Positions 34,226 to 41,647 of a DNA stretch of 64,000 nucleotides are shown in pieces (the stretch's first letter is position 1; each line of letters opens with the position of its first letter). The notes beneath the pieces were generated by a model. It did not search any database and was not told the origin of the DNA. It was given only the letters and a program-made list of their open reading frames with translations. Origin of the DNA: Ruegeria arenilitoris (GTDB lineage: Bacteria > Pseudomonadota > Alphaproteobacteria > Rhodobacterales > Rhodobacteraceae). Both the position numbers and the translations under genes were made by a program. Where the stretch lies: the NCBI RefSeq assembly GCF_013031355.1, contig NZ_WPZO01000015.1, positions 1 to 64,000 on the forward strand. Direction: 5' to 3'.

Positions 34226-34340
34226 GGCTCTCGTTCCGCCCATTCCGTTAAAAATCGATTGGCGGAGGTGTCTCCTTCGCCTTTTAGATCTCTGCTGATC
34301 GCGCGCGGCTTCGTTTGAATAAGTGTTTCAAAAAAGTTTA

Positions 34341-34390
34341 TTGTCACCATTGACAAACTAAGGTCGATCTTTATTTGTCAATTGTGACAA
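34341..34390. promoter_or_regulatory. Twin TetR operators TTGTCA-N4-TGACAA
   Basis: Two 16-bp dyads with identical 6-bp arms lie at 34341-34356 (spacer CCAT) and 34375-34390 (spacer ATTG), 34 bp apart. The second ends 15 bp before the TetR start codon, overlapping the probable promoter, so repression by that TetR protein is the natural reading. Confidence 0.75.
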
Positions 34391-34404
34391 TTTAAGGAGC
34401 CCAA

Positions 34405-34995
34405 ATGCCAAGACCTTCGCTGAAAGATCAAAGGTCCCAAGAGATTCTGGATGCGTACCTCACATGCGTGGCGCGGTTCGGGCTCGAAGGTGCGACACAG
34501 GAACGGATTGCCGAGGAAGCTGGCGTCAAACGCCCACTTCTACGTCATTACCTGGGCAACAAGGATGAGATGATCACATCACTGGCCGACTATGTCATTG
34601 CCGGGTTTGCAGAATCGCTGGACGGGCTTCGTCAGGCCTTACCGAACAGGGCAACGCCGTCTGATCTTGTAGACATGCTGTTTGCCGACGACAGCGGAAC
34701 CGATCCGCGGTTGATGCTGGCATATCAGGCGCTGGTGACAGCTGTTCCGGCTCGACCGGATCTGAGGCAAGACCTGATGGACAGCCTCACGGAATTCTTT
34801 GACGTGGTCGAGGATATCCTGAAACGCGCCACCCCGGATGCGTCGGATGCACGCATTCGTGCGGTGACACAGGGAATCTCGGCAATTTTTGTCAGCATGG
34901 ATGCCCTGTCTCCATTGGAGCCGCCAGCAATTTGGCGCGCCGAATTGAAACTGGCGGCCTCCTTGCTGGCCTCGACCTTGGAGACCAAACAATGA
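34405..34995 (+). CDS. TetR family regulator of the Rieske operon
   Basis: This 196-aa protein has an N-terminal helix-turn-helix (CVARFGLEGATQERIAEEAG and VKRPLLRHYLGNKDEMI, residues about 19-57) and a helical C-terminal domain. The start has AGGAG five to six bases upstream of the ATG. It is the first gene of a five-gene set: the next gene overlaps its stop (ATGA), so regulator and oxygenase genes are co-transcribed and probably autoregulated through the twin dyads at 34341-34390. The ligand is likely the oxygenase substrate. Confidence 0.9.
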   Translation: MPRPSLKDQRSQEILDAYLTCVARFGLEGATQERIAEEAGVKRPLLRHYLGNKDEMITSLADYVIAGFAESLDGLRQALPNRATPSDLVDMLFADDSGTDPRLMLAYQALVTAVPARPDLRQDLMDSLTEFFDVVEDILKRATPDASDARIRAVTQGISAIFVSMDALSPLEPPAIWRAELKLAASLLASTLETKQ

Positions 34996-35255
34996 GCCAC
35001 GCCAGAACAGCGAACTATATCGCTCTACCCATCCTGTTGGCAGCCACTGCGCTGGGTCTCTACTGGGTGTGGGGATTGCTCTTTGTATGGTGGGTCGTCC
35101 CGACAATTCTGAACGGGCAGGCCTTTCTGGTCTTCGAGATCAACCGCACAGAGGACCCGATCTTGTTTTGGGCCATCGTCGGTCTATGGGCGGTGCTTGG
35201 TCTGATGATGATCGCCGCCAGCCTTTTTCCCCAATACGCCCATCTGCTTGCCTGA
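34992..35255 (+). CDS. Small two-helix membrane protein of the Rieske operon
   Basis: This 87-aa protein has two hydrophobic segments (residues about 10-35 and 58-80) separated by a short polar loop (EINRTEDPILFW). I do not recognise a named family. The ATG overlaps the TetR stop, and its stop is nine bases before the Rieske oxygenase start, so it is firmly part of the operon. The length and tryptophan-rich helices suggest an inner-membrane accessory protein. It may anchor the oxygenase or its reductase, or help import the substrate; nothing in the sequence decides this. Confidence 0.8.
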   Translation: MSHARTANYIALPILLAATALGLYWVWGLLFVWWVVPTILNGQAFLVFEINRTEDPILFWAIVGLWAVLGLMMIAASLFPQYAHLLA

Positions 35256-35264
35256 GGTTTTGAG

Positions 35265-36416
35265 ATGACCAAAATGTATCACCATCTGCCGGTCGAGGCT
35301 TACACCGCACAGGACTGGTTCGATCGAGAACAACAGATGATCTTTTCGCGCACCTGGAGGTTCGCGGGGTTGATCGAGGATATCGAAGGTCCGGGGCACT
35401 ATCTTTCCGTTCAGGCGGGCCTGAACAATCTGTTCATCGTGATGGGACGCGATCACCGCCTGCGCGCCTTTCATAATATCTGCCGCCACCGGGGCACCCA
35501 ACTGATCCGGGCCGTTGGCAAGACACAAAAGGCGCTCACCTGCCCCTATCATGACTGGACATACGATTTGGAAGGCAATCTGATCTCGGTGCCCGATGAG
35601 GCATCCGAGTTTCCAAACGGTGTCGATAAGTCCTGCCTTGGCCTAAAGCCGGCCAGCGTGGATGTCTGGCGCGGCATGTTGTTCGTACATCCCGACCCGG
35701 ACGCGCCAACCTTGGCGGAGTGGTTTGGGGCAGTGGACCCGCACCTCGGCCCTCACAAGCCTGAAGAACTTGTCGAATACACAGAAGGACGTAACAGCTA
35801 CGAGATCAAGGCCAACTGGAAGATCGTCGTTGAGAACTACATCGATGTCTACCACCTGAGCCATCTGCATTCGAATACCCTGCATATGTATGACCACGCC
35901 AAGGCCGAATACGGATGGCAAGGGCCGCACTATCACTTTTGGGAACCCCCGGCGGCGGATTATGCAAAGAACCACGAAGCCAACATCCCGATGCCGCGCA
36001 CGATCCCCGAACCGCATGTCGGGGCATGGGTTCCGATGCTGTTTCCCGGCATTGGCATCGGGGCCAGCGAGGAAAGCTGGAACCTGTTCATCATCACTCC
36101 GCTTGCCCCGGACCTGACGCGGGTCGAGAACCGCACAAAACTGGCGAACGTATCGGACTGGACGTTTCAGAAACAACAGTGGAAAAGCTGGGGCTTCTGG
36201 AAGGATTTCGGCGGCGCAAAATACCACGGGGATGATGCCTCAGGCGAAGACGACCCGATGGCATCCGGAGATTTCACGGCCGAGGATATCTATGCCTGCG
36301 AACAACAGCAGAAGTCTTTGAAAAGCCCGTACCTTGAAATCGGTCCGGCTGGGGTTGGCGAAAGCCCGATCACACAGCACCAGAAAGCTGTTCTGGCGTT
36401 CATGCAGGACGACTGA
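35265..36416 (+). CDS. Rieske [2Fe-2S] aromatic-ring-hydroxylating-type oxygenase, alpha subunit
   Basis: This 383-aa protein has a Rieske domain with Cys73-x-His75 (NICRHRG) and Cys93-x2-His96 (CPYHDW). The catalytic domain has the mononuclear-iron ligands in ENYIDVYHLSHLH (Asp194 bridging, His197, His202). It needs a reductase, which is encoded in the same operon at 36905. The size and single-subunit arrangement fit the broad group that includes demethylases of quaternary amines (GbcA, stachydrine demethylase) as well as phenylpropanoid/vanillate-type oxygenases. The exact substrate is not predictable. No beta-subunit gene is present. Confidence 0.9.
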   Translation: MTKMYHHLPVEAYTAQDWFDREQQMIFSRTWRFAGLIEDIEGPGHYLSVQAGLNNLFIVMGRDHRLRAFHNICRHRGTQLIRAVGKTQKALTCPYHDWTYDLEGNLISVPDEASEFPNGVDKSCLGLKPASVDVWRGMLFVHPDPDAPTLAEWFGAVDPHLGPHKPEELVEYTEGRNSYEIKANWKIVVENYIDVYHLSHLHSNTLHMYDHAKAEYGWQGPHYHFWEPPAADYAKNHEANIPMPRTIPEPHVGAWVPMLFPGIGIGASEESWNLFIITPLAPDLTRVENRTKLANVSDWTFQKQQWKSWGFWKDFGGAKYHGDDASGEDDPMASGDFTAEDIYACEQQQKSLKSPYLEIGPAGVGESPITQHQKAVLAFMQDD

Positions 36417-36434
36417 GCTATGCTGAGGCTGATC

Positions 36435-36908
36435 ATGAAACCAGTACATGCCACCCTGATCGGTATTGCGCTTGCTTCGGGTCTGGTGCTGACGGCGCAG
36501 GCAGACGCGCCTGAGGACATCGCCGCACGCATCGTGCAAGCCAAAGACGAACAAAGCCTGCTGGCCACATGGGACAATTGGCACCCCGACGCCACGCATC
36601 GGGTCATCCTCAAATATGGCATGGGGCAAGCGGATGACGTCTTCTCATACCGGATCGCCGATGTCACCGATGCGGAAGATCCGGAACTCGCCAAGGCGTT
36701 GGAGGGGTACATAGAAACCACACGGTCCGTGCCTCAGGTTACTGCACGATCCGAAGATGGCGTCCAACACGTCACCGCAGTGACCCACGTCGATTACGAT
36801 TGGCAGGGATATGCTGGCAAAATGCGTCAGACCGATGAGTTTGTCTTTGAACCCTACCTGGGTGGATCGGTGATCCGGTCTTTGTCCACGACTTACGACT
36901 ACCGATGA
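36435..36908 (+). CDS. Exported protein of unknown function in the Rieske operon
   Basis: This protein of about 157 aa has a signal peptide (VHATLIGIALASGLVLTAQADA, cleavage near residue 24 from ATG 36435; ATG 36420 is the alternative). The mature part of about 130 residues is rich in beta strands, with no cysteine pair or lipobox. I do not recognise the family. The gene starts within about 20 bases of the oxygenase stop, and its stop overlaps the reductase start (ATGA). A periplasmic partner in an oxygenase operon is unusual. It may bind or deliver the substrate. Confidence 0.75.
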   Translation: MKPVHATLIGIALASGLVLTAQADAPEDIAARIVQAKDEQSLLATWDNWHPDATHRVILKYGMGQADDVFSYRIADVTDAEDPELAKALEGYIETTRSVPQVTARSEDGVQHVTAVTHVDYDWQGYAGKMRQTDEFVFEPYLGGSVIRSLSTTYDYR

Positions 36909-37978
36909 TGGGTATCCCGATGCAACGTGACTTTCATCCACTAACCGTATCTGAAATCCGCACGGAGATCGGAGGCGCGGCCACCAGCGTCACCTTTGAC
37001 GTCCCTCTGGCCCTGACCGATCTGTTTCAATGGACAGCCGGGCAGCATCTAACGGTCAGGTTTCTGATCAACGGAGAGGAGCACCGGCGCAGCTACACGA
37101 TCTCGAACCCGCCCGGATCCGCGCTGCGTATCACTGTCAAACGCGTGAAAGGCGGGATCGTCTCGAACTATATCGGCGACACCCTGTCGGCGGGGGATAC
37201 GGTCGAAGTCATGCCCCCTTTCGGACAGTTCACTTTGAACCCCGGAGCCCTGAAACGCCGCACCCACTATTTCTTTGGTGCCGGCAGTGGCATCACGCCG
37301 TTATACGCAATGATCAACGCCGTTCTGGCAGACGAGCCTCATTCCGTAGCGCATCTGGTCTTTGGCAACACAAACGCTGACCACATCCTTTTCCAACAGG
37401 AGTTGGAGCAGATACTGGCGCAATACCCGCAGCGTTTCACTCTACGCCATGTTCTTTCCCACCCCGCCTTGCTCAGCTGGTTCAGCCCCTGGCGCACGGG
37501 GCGGTTGGACGCCGCTGCCATCGGGGCCGCAATTGGCGAAACGCCTCCGGTTGCACAGGACGCCCAATACTGGATCTGCGGCCCCGGCAGCATGAACACG
37601 GATATTCGGGCAGCGCTGCAAAATTTGGACGTTCCCGATGACCGCATTCACATGGAGAGCTTTGGCGGGGATACCGAAGGCGACCTGAGTGTATCCGGGA
37701 TCGCGGCAACGGCCCAAATTGAGCTGAATGGCGCATGGCATGACGTTCCGGTTGCTGAGGGCCAGACCCTACTCGAAGCTGCCCGATCAGCAGGATTAAA
37801 CCCACCATTCAGTTGCCAGTCCGGAGTTTGCGGGGCCTGCATGGCCCACCTGACCGAAGGCACCGTCCATATGCGGAACCGGATCGCGCTTGAAGACGAT
37901 GATATCTTTAAGGGGCTCATTCTGTGCTGCCAAAGTGTTGCCACGCAAAAGAACATTGCTTTGAGGTTTGAGGACTAA
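36905..37978 (+). CDS. Ferredoxin reductase-type electron carrier (FAD, NAD, 2Fe-2S)
   Basis: This 357-aa protein has three domains. The N-terminal FAD-binding barrel contains RRSYTISNPPG (about residues 61-71); the NAD-binding domain has FGAGSGITPLYAMIN and WICGPGSMNTDI; the C-terminal plant-type ferredoxin has CQSGVCGAC (CX4CX2C, about 302-310) and the final Cys in ILCCQS. The layout is that of PaaE/VanB/CntB-like reductases that pass electrons from NAD(P)H to a Rieske oxygenase. Here the ferredoxin follows the reductase domains, as in PaaE. The ATG overlaps the previous stop. It should serve the oxygenase at 35265-36416. Confidence 0.9.
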   Translation: MMGIPMQRDFHPLTVSEIRTEIGGAATSVTFDVPLALTDLFQWTAGQHLTVRFLINGEEHRRSYTISNPPGSALRITVKRVKGGIVSNYIGDTLSAGDTVEVMPPFGQFTLNPGALKRRTHYFFGAGSGITPLYAMINAVLADEPHSVAHLVFGNTNADHILFQQELEQILAQYPQRFTLRHVLSHPALLSWFSPWRTGRLDAAAIGAAIGETPPVAQDAQYWICGPGSMNTDIRAALQNLDVPDDRIHMESFGGDTEGDLSVSGIAATAQIELNGAWHDVPVAEGQTLLEAARSAGLNPPFSCQSGVCGACMAHLTEGTVHMRNRIALEDDDIFKGLILCCQSVATQKNIALRFED

Positions 37979-38174
37979 TTTCTTTGATGGGCTTCAGCCT
38001 TCACGCCTACGAGCTTTAGAAACCAGGTCGCTTCCCAAAAGGAAGTAACGGCGGCGGGTCTGCAGGGGCGGTTATCCCTTGAGTGCGGGGTAAGGGTGTC
38101 GCTCAAGACAGTCAGAGTTGGTTGCGGAACGGGCCTTGCGCGTCGCTCTGCGAGAAAGTGCCCCCGTTTCCCAT
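37979..38174. other. Short convergent intergenic region
   Basis: It lies between the end of the reductase gene and the end of the minus-strand phosphatase gene. I see no strong terminator hairpin or coding frame. Confidence 0.5.
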
Positions 38175-38912
38175 TCATAACCTGTCGCAGGTCAGGGGCG
38201 TTCGCCCCTTGCCCTCTAATATCCAACACTCTGAGCCTTCAAAAACTGCGGCCGTGAGCGGTTTACCATATCCTGCCCCGGTATCTATGTTCACACGGTT
38301 TCCGTGATGTTCAGGGGTAGTGACGTGAGTATGGCCGTGAACAACCAGCCAGGGGTGAGGATCGGGGCAATTCAGGAATTCTTCCCGTATCCAGATCAGA
38401 TCGTCGGGGTCCTGACGATGCAAGGGAACCCAGGGCTGGATACCTGCATGCACAAACAACAGGTCTTCGTGTAGATGGTAAGGCACCAGACCCACCAGAA
38501 AATCGACATGGGCCTGCGGAACAGCGGCTTTGGCCTTGGCGTGGATCTGATAGGTTCGATCCCCTTCTTTCACCTCAACGCCATAGGACTTCAGCGTTTC
38601 AACGCCTCCTATCCGGGGATGAAGCCAGTGATACCCGACCAACAGGCGGGCATCGTTGCGTGGATAGTCCTCAAGGAACATAGCGCACATCTGGTCGTGG
38701 TTGCCGCGTAGAAAGGTCCAGTTTTTGCCTTCGGACTGTCCTTTCACCAGAAGGTCCAGAACCTCGCGACTATGGGCGCCGCGATCGGTGTAGTCACCGA
38801 TAAAGACAATTTGGGCATCGGACCCGCCATCGTTTTCGATGCGTGCCAGCGCGTCTTCCAACATGTGCAACTGACCGTGGATATCGCCGATGGCATAGAT
38901 AGGTTCTGGCAT
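38175..38912 (-). CDS. Metallophosphoesterase (PPP-family, Ap4A hydrolase/PrpA-like)
   Basis: This 245-aa protein has the PPP/metallophosphatase motifs: GDIHGQLHML at residues 8-17, GDYTDRGAHS (about 39-48), RGNHDQM (about 69-75), HAGIQPW and VVHGHTH (about 189-195). These are the metal ligands and catalytic His of bis(5'-nucleosyl)-tetraphosphatase or serine/threonine-phosphatase-like enzymes. The active-site set is complete. It ends 13 bp before the hpaI-like gene (same strand) and could be its last co-transcribed gene, though no link to aromatic catabolism is obvious. Confidence 0.88.
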   Translation of the reverse strand: MPEPIYAIGDIHGQLHMLEDALARIENDGGSDAQIVFIGDYTDRGAHSREVLDLLVKGQSEGKNWTFLRGNHDQMCAMFLEDYPRNDARLLVGYHWLHPRIGGVETLKSYGVEVKEGDRTYQIHAKAKAAVPQAHVDFLVGLVPYHLHEDLLFVHAGIQPWVPLHRQDPDDLIWIREEFLNCPDPHPWLVVHGHTHVTTPEHHGNRVNIDTGAGYGKPLTAAVFEGSECWILEGKGRTPLTCDRL

Positions 38913-38925
38913 TTTTCAGGCGCTC

Positions 38926-39981
38926 TTACTCAGACCAATCGATGCGGAACTCTTCCCGAAAAGCAAAACGCACCAGATGGGCTTCGATCACGTCTTTCCA
39001 GCGCGCCAAATCCCCCCGCGGACCGGTCGCCGCAGTTACAGTCAGGCTGCTGTCATTTGCTTCGAGGGTCACGCTGTCGCCATCCGGGAAGGCCACGCTG
39101 CCTTTCGTTTCGTCAAAGAAAACCTCAGCCTTGTGCGACCAGTGCTTGCAGAGTTGCTGCAGGTACTTACTGGCCGCAGCGGTTTCCGCGACGCCCGAGG
39201 CTGTCTGGTCCGGCAACAGGCTCAGCCCGGCTTTGGCGGCATTACGCATCGCTGTTGCAAACAGTGTGACGTCGATATTGGTTGCCACGAATGTGGCCCC
39301 CAGATCCAGGCACTTGCGCTGCATCGCCGGATCAAGCGTCAGGATACCTGCGGCCTTGCCCGCAGCCACGATACGGGTCAGCGCATCCAACACTGCCGCG
39401 ACCACATCGGGATGACCCGCATTGCCGATATGACCCATATCGGCGGCCAGATCGGATGGGCCGATAAACACCCCGTCCACATCAGTTGCCAGAATGTCGT
39501 CCAGCGCCGCCAGACCCTTTTGGTTTTCAACCTGCACCAGCAGACAAATCTGTTCATCCGCCGTTTTCAGATAATCCGGAATCGCCGCAAACCGCGAGGC
39601 TCGCGCCAGTGCCGAGCCCACGCCCCGCACGCCATTAGGCGGGTATTGCACCGCCCGCACCAGCTCACGCGCCTGATCGCCGCTTTCGACCATGGGCACC
39701 AGAAGGTTCTGCACCCCTGCGTCCAGATACTGCTTGATCATCCAGGTCTCGCCAATCGGCAGGCGCGCAACCGGAATGCTGCCCGATCCCTCGATCACCT
39801 GCACCTGTTCAAGGATCGAGCGCAGATCGTTCGGCGCGTGCTCACCGTCGACCAGCAGCCAGTCGAACTGCGCGGTTGCTGCAATCTCAGCCGTATAGGC
39901 GTTGGCCATCCCTATCCAGCACCCGATCTGCGGCTGTTCGGCCTTGAGAGCGGCTTTGAACGTATTCTTCGGTGCAGGCAT
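38926..39981 (-). CDS. hpaI: HpaI aldolase fused to a DUF2218-like domain
   Basis: Residues 1-255 are a class II HpcH/HpaI aldolase: WIGMANAYTAEIAATAQFDWLLVDGEHAPND with the catalytic His, the metal-site Glu in QVENQKG, and GVFIGPSDLAADMG. It cleaves 2,4-dihydroxyhept-2-ene-1,7-dioate to pyruvate and succinate semialdehyde, the last carbon-splitting step of homoprotocatechuate degradation. Residues about 265-351 add a second domain (SKYLQQLCKHWSHKAEV, then LARWKDVIEAHLVRFAFREEF and IDW at the end) that reads like DUF2218. Ordinary HpaI is about 260 aa; this one has 351. The start at 39981 has AAGGAG nine bases upstream. It lies 14 bp downstream of hpaH. Confidence 0.88.
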   Translation of the reverse strand: MPAPKNTFKAALKAEQPQIGCWIGMANAYTAEIAATAQFDWLLVDGEHAPNDLRSILEQVQVIEGSGSIPVARLPIGETWMIKQYLDAGVQNLLVPMVESGDQARELVRAVQYPPNGVRGVGSALARASRFAAIPDYLKTADEQICLLVQVENQKGLAALDDILATDVDGVFIGPSDLAADMGHIGNAGHPDVVAAVLDALTRIVAAGKAAGILTLDPAMQRKCLDLGATFVATNIDVTLFATAMRNAAKAGLSLLPDQTASGVAETAAASKYLQQLCKHWSHKAEVFFDETKGSVAFPDGDSVTLEANDSSLTVTAATGPRGDLARWKDVIEAHLVRFAFREEFRIDWSE

Positions 39982-39995
39982 TTGCGGCGCTCCTT

Positions 39996-40796
39996 TCAGG
40001 CGAAATTGATATCAACCGAGCCGAACGGCCCGAAATCGGCATGGATCTCTGTTCCCGATGGGCACTCGACCGGGCGGATAAAGCTGCCGGACAGGATGAT
40101 CTGACCGGGTTCAATGCTTTGGCCGTATTGCGCCATTCGACGGGCCAGCCAGACAACGCTTTCGACCGGATCGTTCAGCACACCCGCACCCAGACCGGTT
40201 TCCTCGATCTCGCCATTACGGAAGGTCAACGCACCGACCCAGCGCAGGTCAACGGCTTCCACCGCATGACGCTCCGCCCCAAGCACGATGCCCGCATTAG
40301 CCGCATTGTCGCTGATCGTGTCGAACACCGTGCGCGCTTTGCCAGACTCGGGGTCGACCCGCTGAATACGGGTGTCGAGGATTTCGATCGAGGGCGTGAC
40401 GTAATCCGTGGCGGCAATGATATCGTCGCGGGTGACGTTTTCGCCGCCAACCGCAGATTTTATCACAAAGGCAATCTCGGCTTCGATCCGCGGCTGGATG
40501 AACCGGCCCGCCGGAACCGTTCCACCATTTTCAAAGGCCATGTCATCAAACAGGATGCCGCTGTCAGGGATGTCGATGTTCAGCGCGTATTGCATGGCTT
40601 TCGAGGTCAGTCCGATCTTCCAGCCAATCACCTTGCGCCCTTTGGCCAGTTTCTGGCGATAGATGGCGTTTTGCACCTCATAGGCGTCGTCCATCCCCAT
40701 CTCGGGATGGCGCAGGGTCAGCAGACCGATCTGCTCACGCGTACGTTCAGCCTGCAGCAGATCAGCGGCGGCACGTGTATGATCCTCGGGGGTCAT
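39996..40796 (-). CDS. hpaH: 2-oxo-hept-4-ene-1,7-dioate hydratase
   Basis: This 266-aa protein belongs to the MhpD/HpaH hydratase branch of the fumarylacetoacetase fold: GRKVIGWKIGLTSKAMQ, RIEAEIAFVIKSAVGGENVTRDDI and GVLNDPVESVVWLARRMAQYG. The metal ligands are the Glu pair in IEAEIAF. It adds water to 2-oxohept-4-ene-1,7-dioate to give the HpaI substrate. The start codon overlaps the hpaG stop (ATGA, 40793-40796), so the genes are coupled. The position directly before the aldolase gene follows pathway order. Confidence 0.9.
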   Translation of the reverse strand: MTPEDHTRAAADLLQAERTREQIGLLTLRHPEMGMDDAYEVQNAIYRQKLAKGRKVIGWKIGLTSKAMQYALNIDIPDSGILFDDMAFENGGTVPAGRFIQPRIEAEIAFVIKSAVGGENVTRDDIIAATDYVTPSIEILDTRIQRVDPESGKARTVFDTISDNAANAGIVLGAERHAVEAVDLRWVGALTFRNGEIEETGLGAGVLNDPVESVVWLARRMAQYGQSIEPGQIILSGSFIRPVECPSGTEIHADFGPFGSVDINFA

Positions 40797-41647
40797 GGCT
40801 GTTCGTCCTCAACCGTGTTGCGCAACGTGCCGATGCCTTCGACCGAGACCTCAACCACGTCGCCCGGCGCCAGATATTTCGGAGGATCAAACCGTGCCCC
40901 TGCCCCGGTCGGCGTTCCGGTGACGATGATATCGCCCGGCTGCAGGGTCATGAAGGTCGAGATATACTCGATCTCGCGCCGGATCGGGAACATCATGCGG
41001 TTAAGAGTATCGTCCTGACGCAGCTCGCCATTCACACGGGTCTTAATGCGGGCGTCATCCAGTTGCGCCGCATCGGTGAAGGGCACAAGCCACGGACCGA
41101 TGGCACCCGAGATGTCCCAGTTCTTGCCCTGGGTGACGTTGAACTTGGCGTGGCGCACCCAGTCGCGGATCGTGCCTTCGTTACACAGGGTCAGGGCTGC
41201 AATGTGGTCATAGGCGTTCTCTTGCGAAATCCGGCGCCCAGCCTTGCCGATGACAATGGCCACTTCACCTTCGTAATCCAGCGTATGGTTTTCCGGTGGG
41301 CGGATCAGCGGGCGGTCATGACCGGTGAAACCGCTGGCAAAACGCGGGAACAGCGACATGTATTTCGGCTGCGCGCTGCCATCCTTGTATTCCGCATTGC
41401 GATCCGGAAAGTTCACCCCGACACACAGGATGCGACGCGCATCCGGCATCACCATTTCGTAGGTAAAGTCGGTATGGGTCACCGCTTTGCCCTCTGCGGC
41501 TTTGACCAGATCGTCAAACGCCCCGGCGGCAATCACCTCGTAAAGGGTTCCGTAGTAGGGAAATTCGCTATTCAGCGCGATGGCGCCGGCATCCGTGATT
41601 GCGCCAAAAAAGGTTTCTCCATTGGCAGAGTAAGTCGCAAAGCGCAT
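40793..41647 (-). CDS. hpaG: Fumarylacetoacetate hydrolase family protein (HpaG-like isomerase/decarboxylase)
   Basis: This 284-aa single-domain FAH-fold protein has RILCVGVNFPDRNAEY, the metal-binding LDYEGEVAIVIGKAGR (Glu ligands), and TGTPTGAGARFDPPKYLAPGDVVEV near the C-terminus. In the homoprotocatechuate pathway HpaG decarboxylates 5-oxopent-3-ene-1,2,5-tricarboxylate and isomerises the product. The E. coli enzyme is a two-domain fusion (about 430 aa) whereas this one is a single-domain version, as in many alphaproteobacteria. The ATG overlaps the aldehyde dehydrogenase stop by one base (TGATG). The close fit to its neighbours supports the assignment, though this fold is promiscuous. 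Confidence 0.82.
   Translation of the reverse strand: MRFATYSANGETFFGAITDAGAIALNSEFPYYGTLYEVIAAGAFDDLVKAAEGKAVTHTDFTYEMVMPDARRILCVGVNFPDRNAEYKDGSAQPKYMSLFPRFASGFTGHDRPLIRPPENHTLDYEGEVAIVIGKAGRRISQENAYDHIAALTLCNEGTIRDWVRHAKFNVTQGKNWDISGAIGPWLVPFTDAAQLDDARIKTRVNGELRQDDTLNRMMFPIRREIEYISTFMTLQPGDIIVTGTPTGAGARFDPPKYLAPGDVVEVSVEGIGTLRNTVEDEQP

Larger units (their letters stand above)
33869..34404. other. Gene-free stretch before the Rieske operon
   Basis: The frames in this 536-bp stretch do not resemble known proteins. It contains a 10-bp inverted repeat (34099-34136), a hairpin resembling the dispersed repeat (34209-34225) and the twin TetR operators (34341-34390). Confidence 0.55.

Noticed and set aside
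33946-34356. Minus-strand open frame of 136 codons in the gap before the Rieske operon
   Set aside because: Low-complexity, Arg/Ser/Pro-rich translation with no family pattern; it covers inverted repeats and reaches into the TetR operators.
38977-40104. A 375-codon plus-strand open frame opposite hpaI/hpaH
   Set aside because: Shadow frame, Arg/His-rich composition typical of antisense translation.
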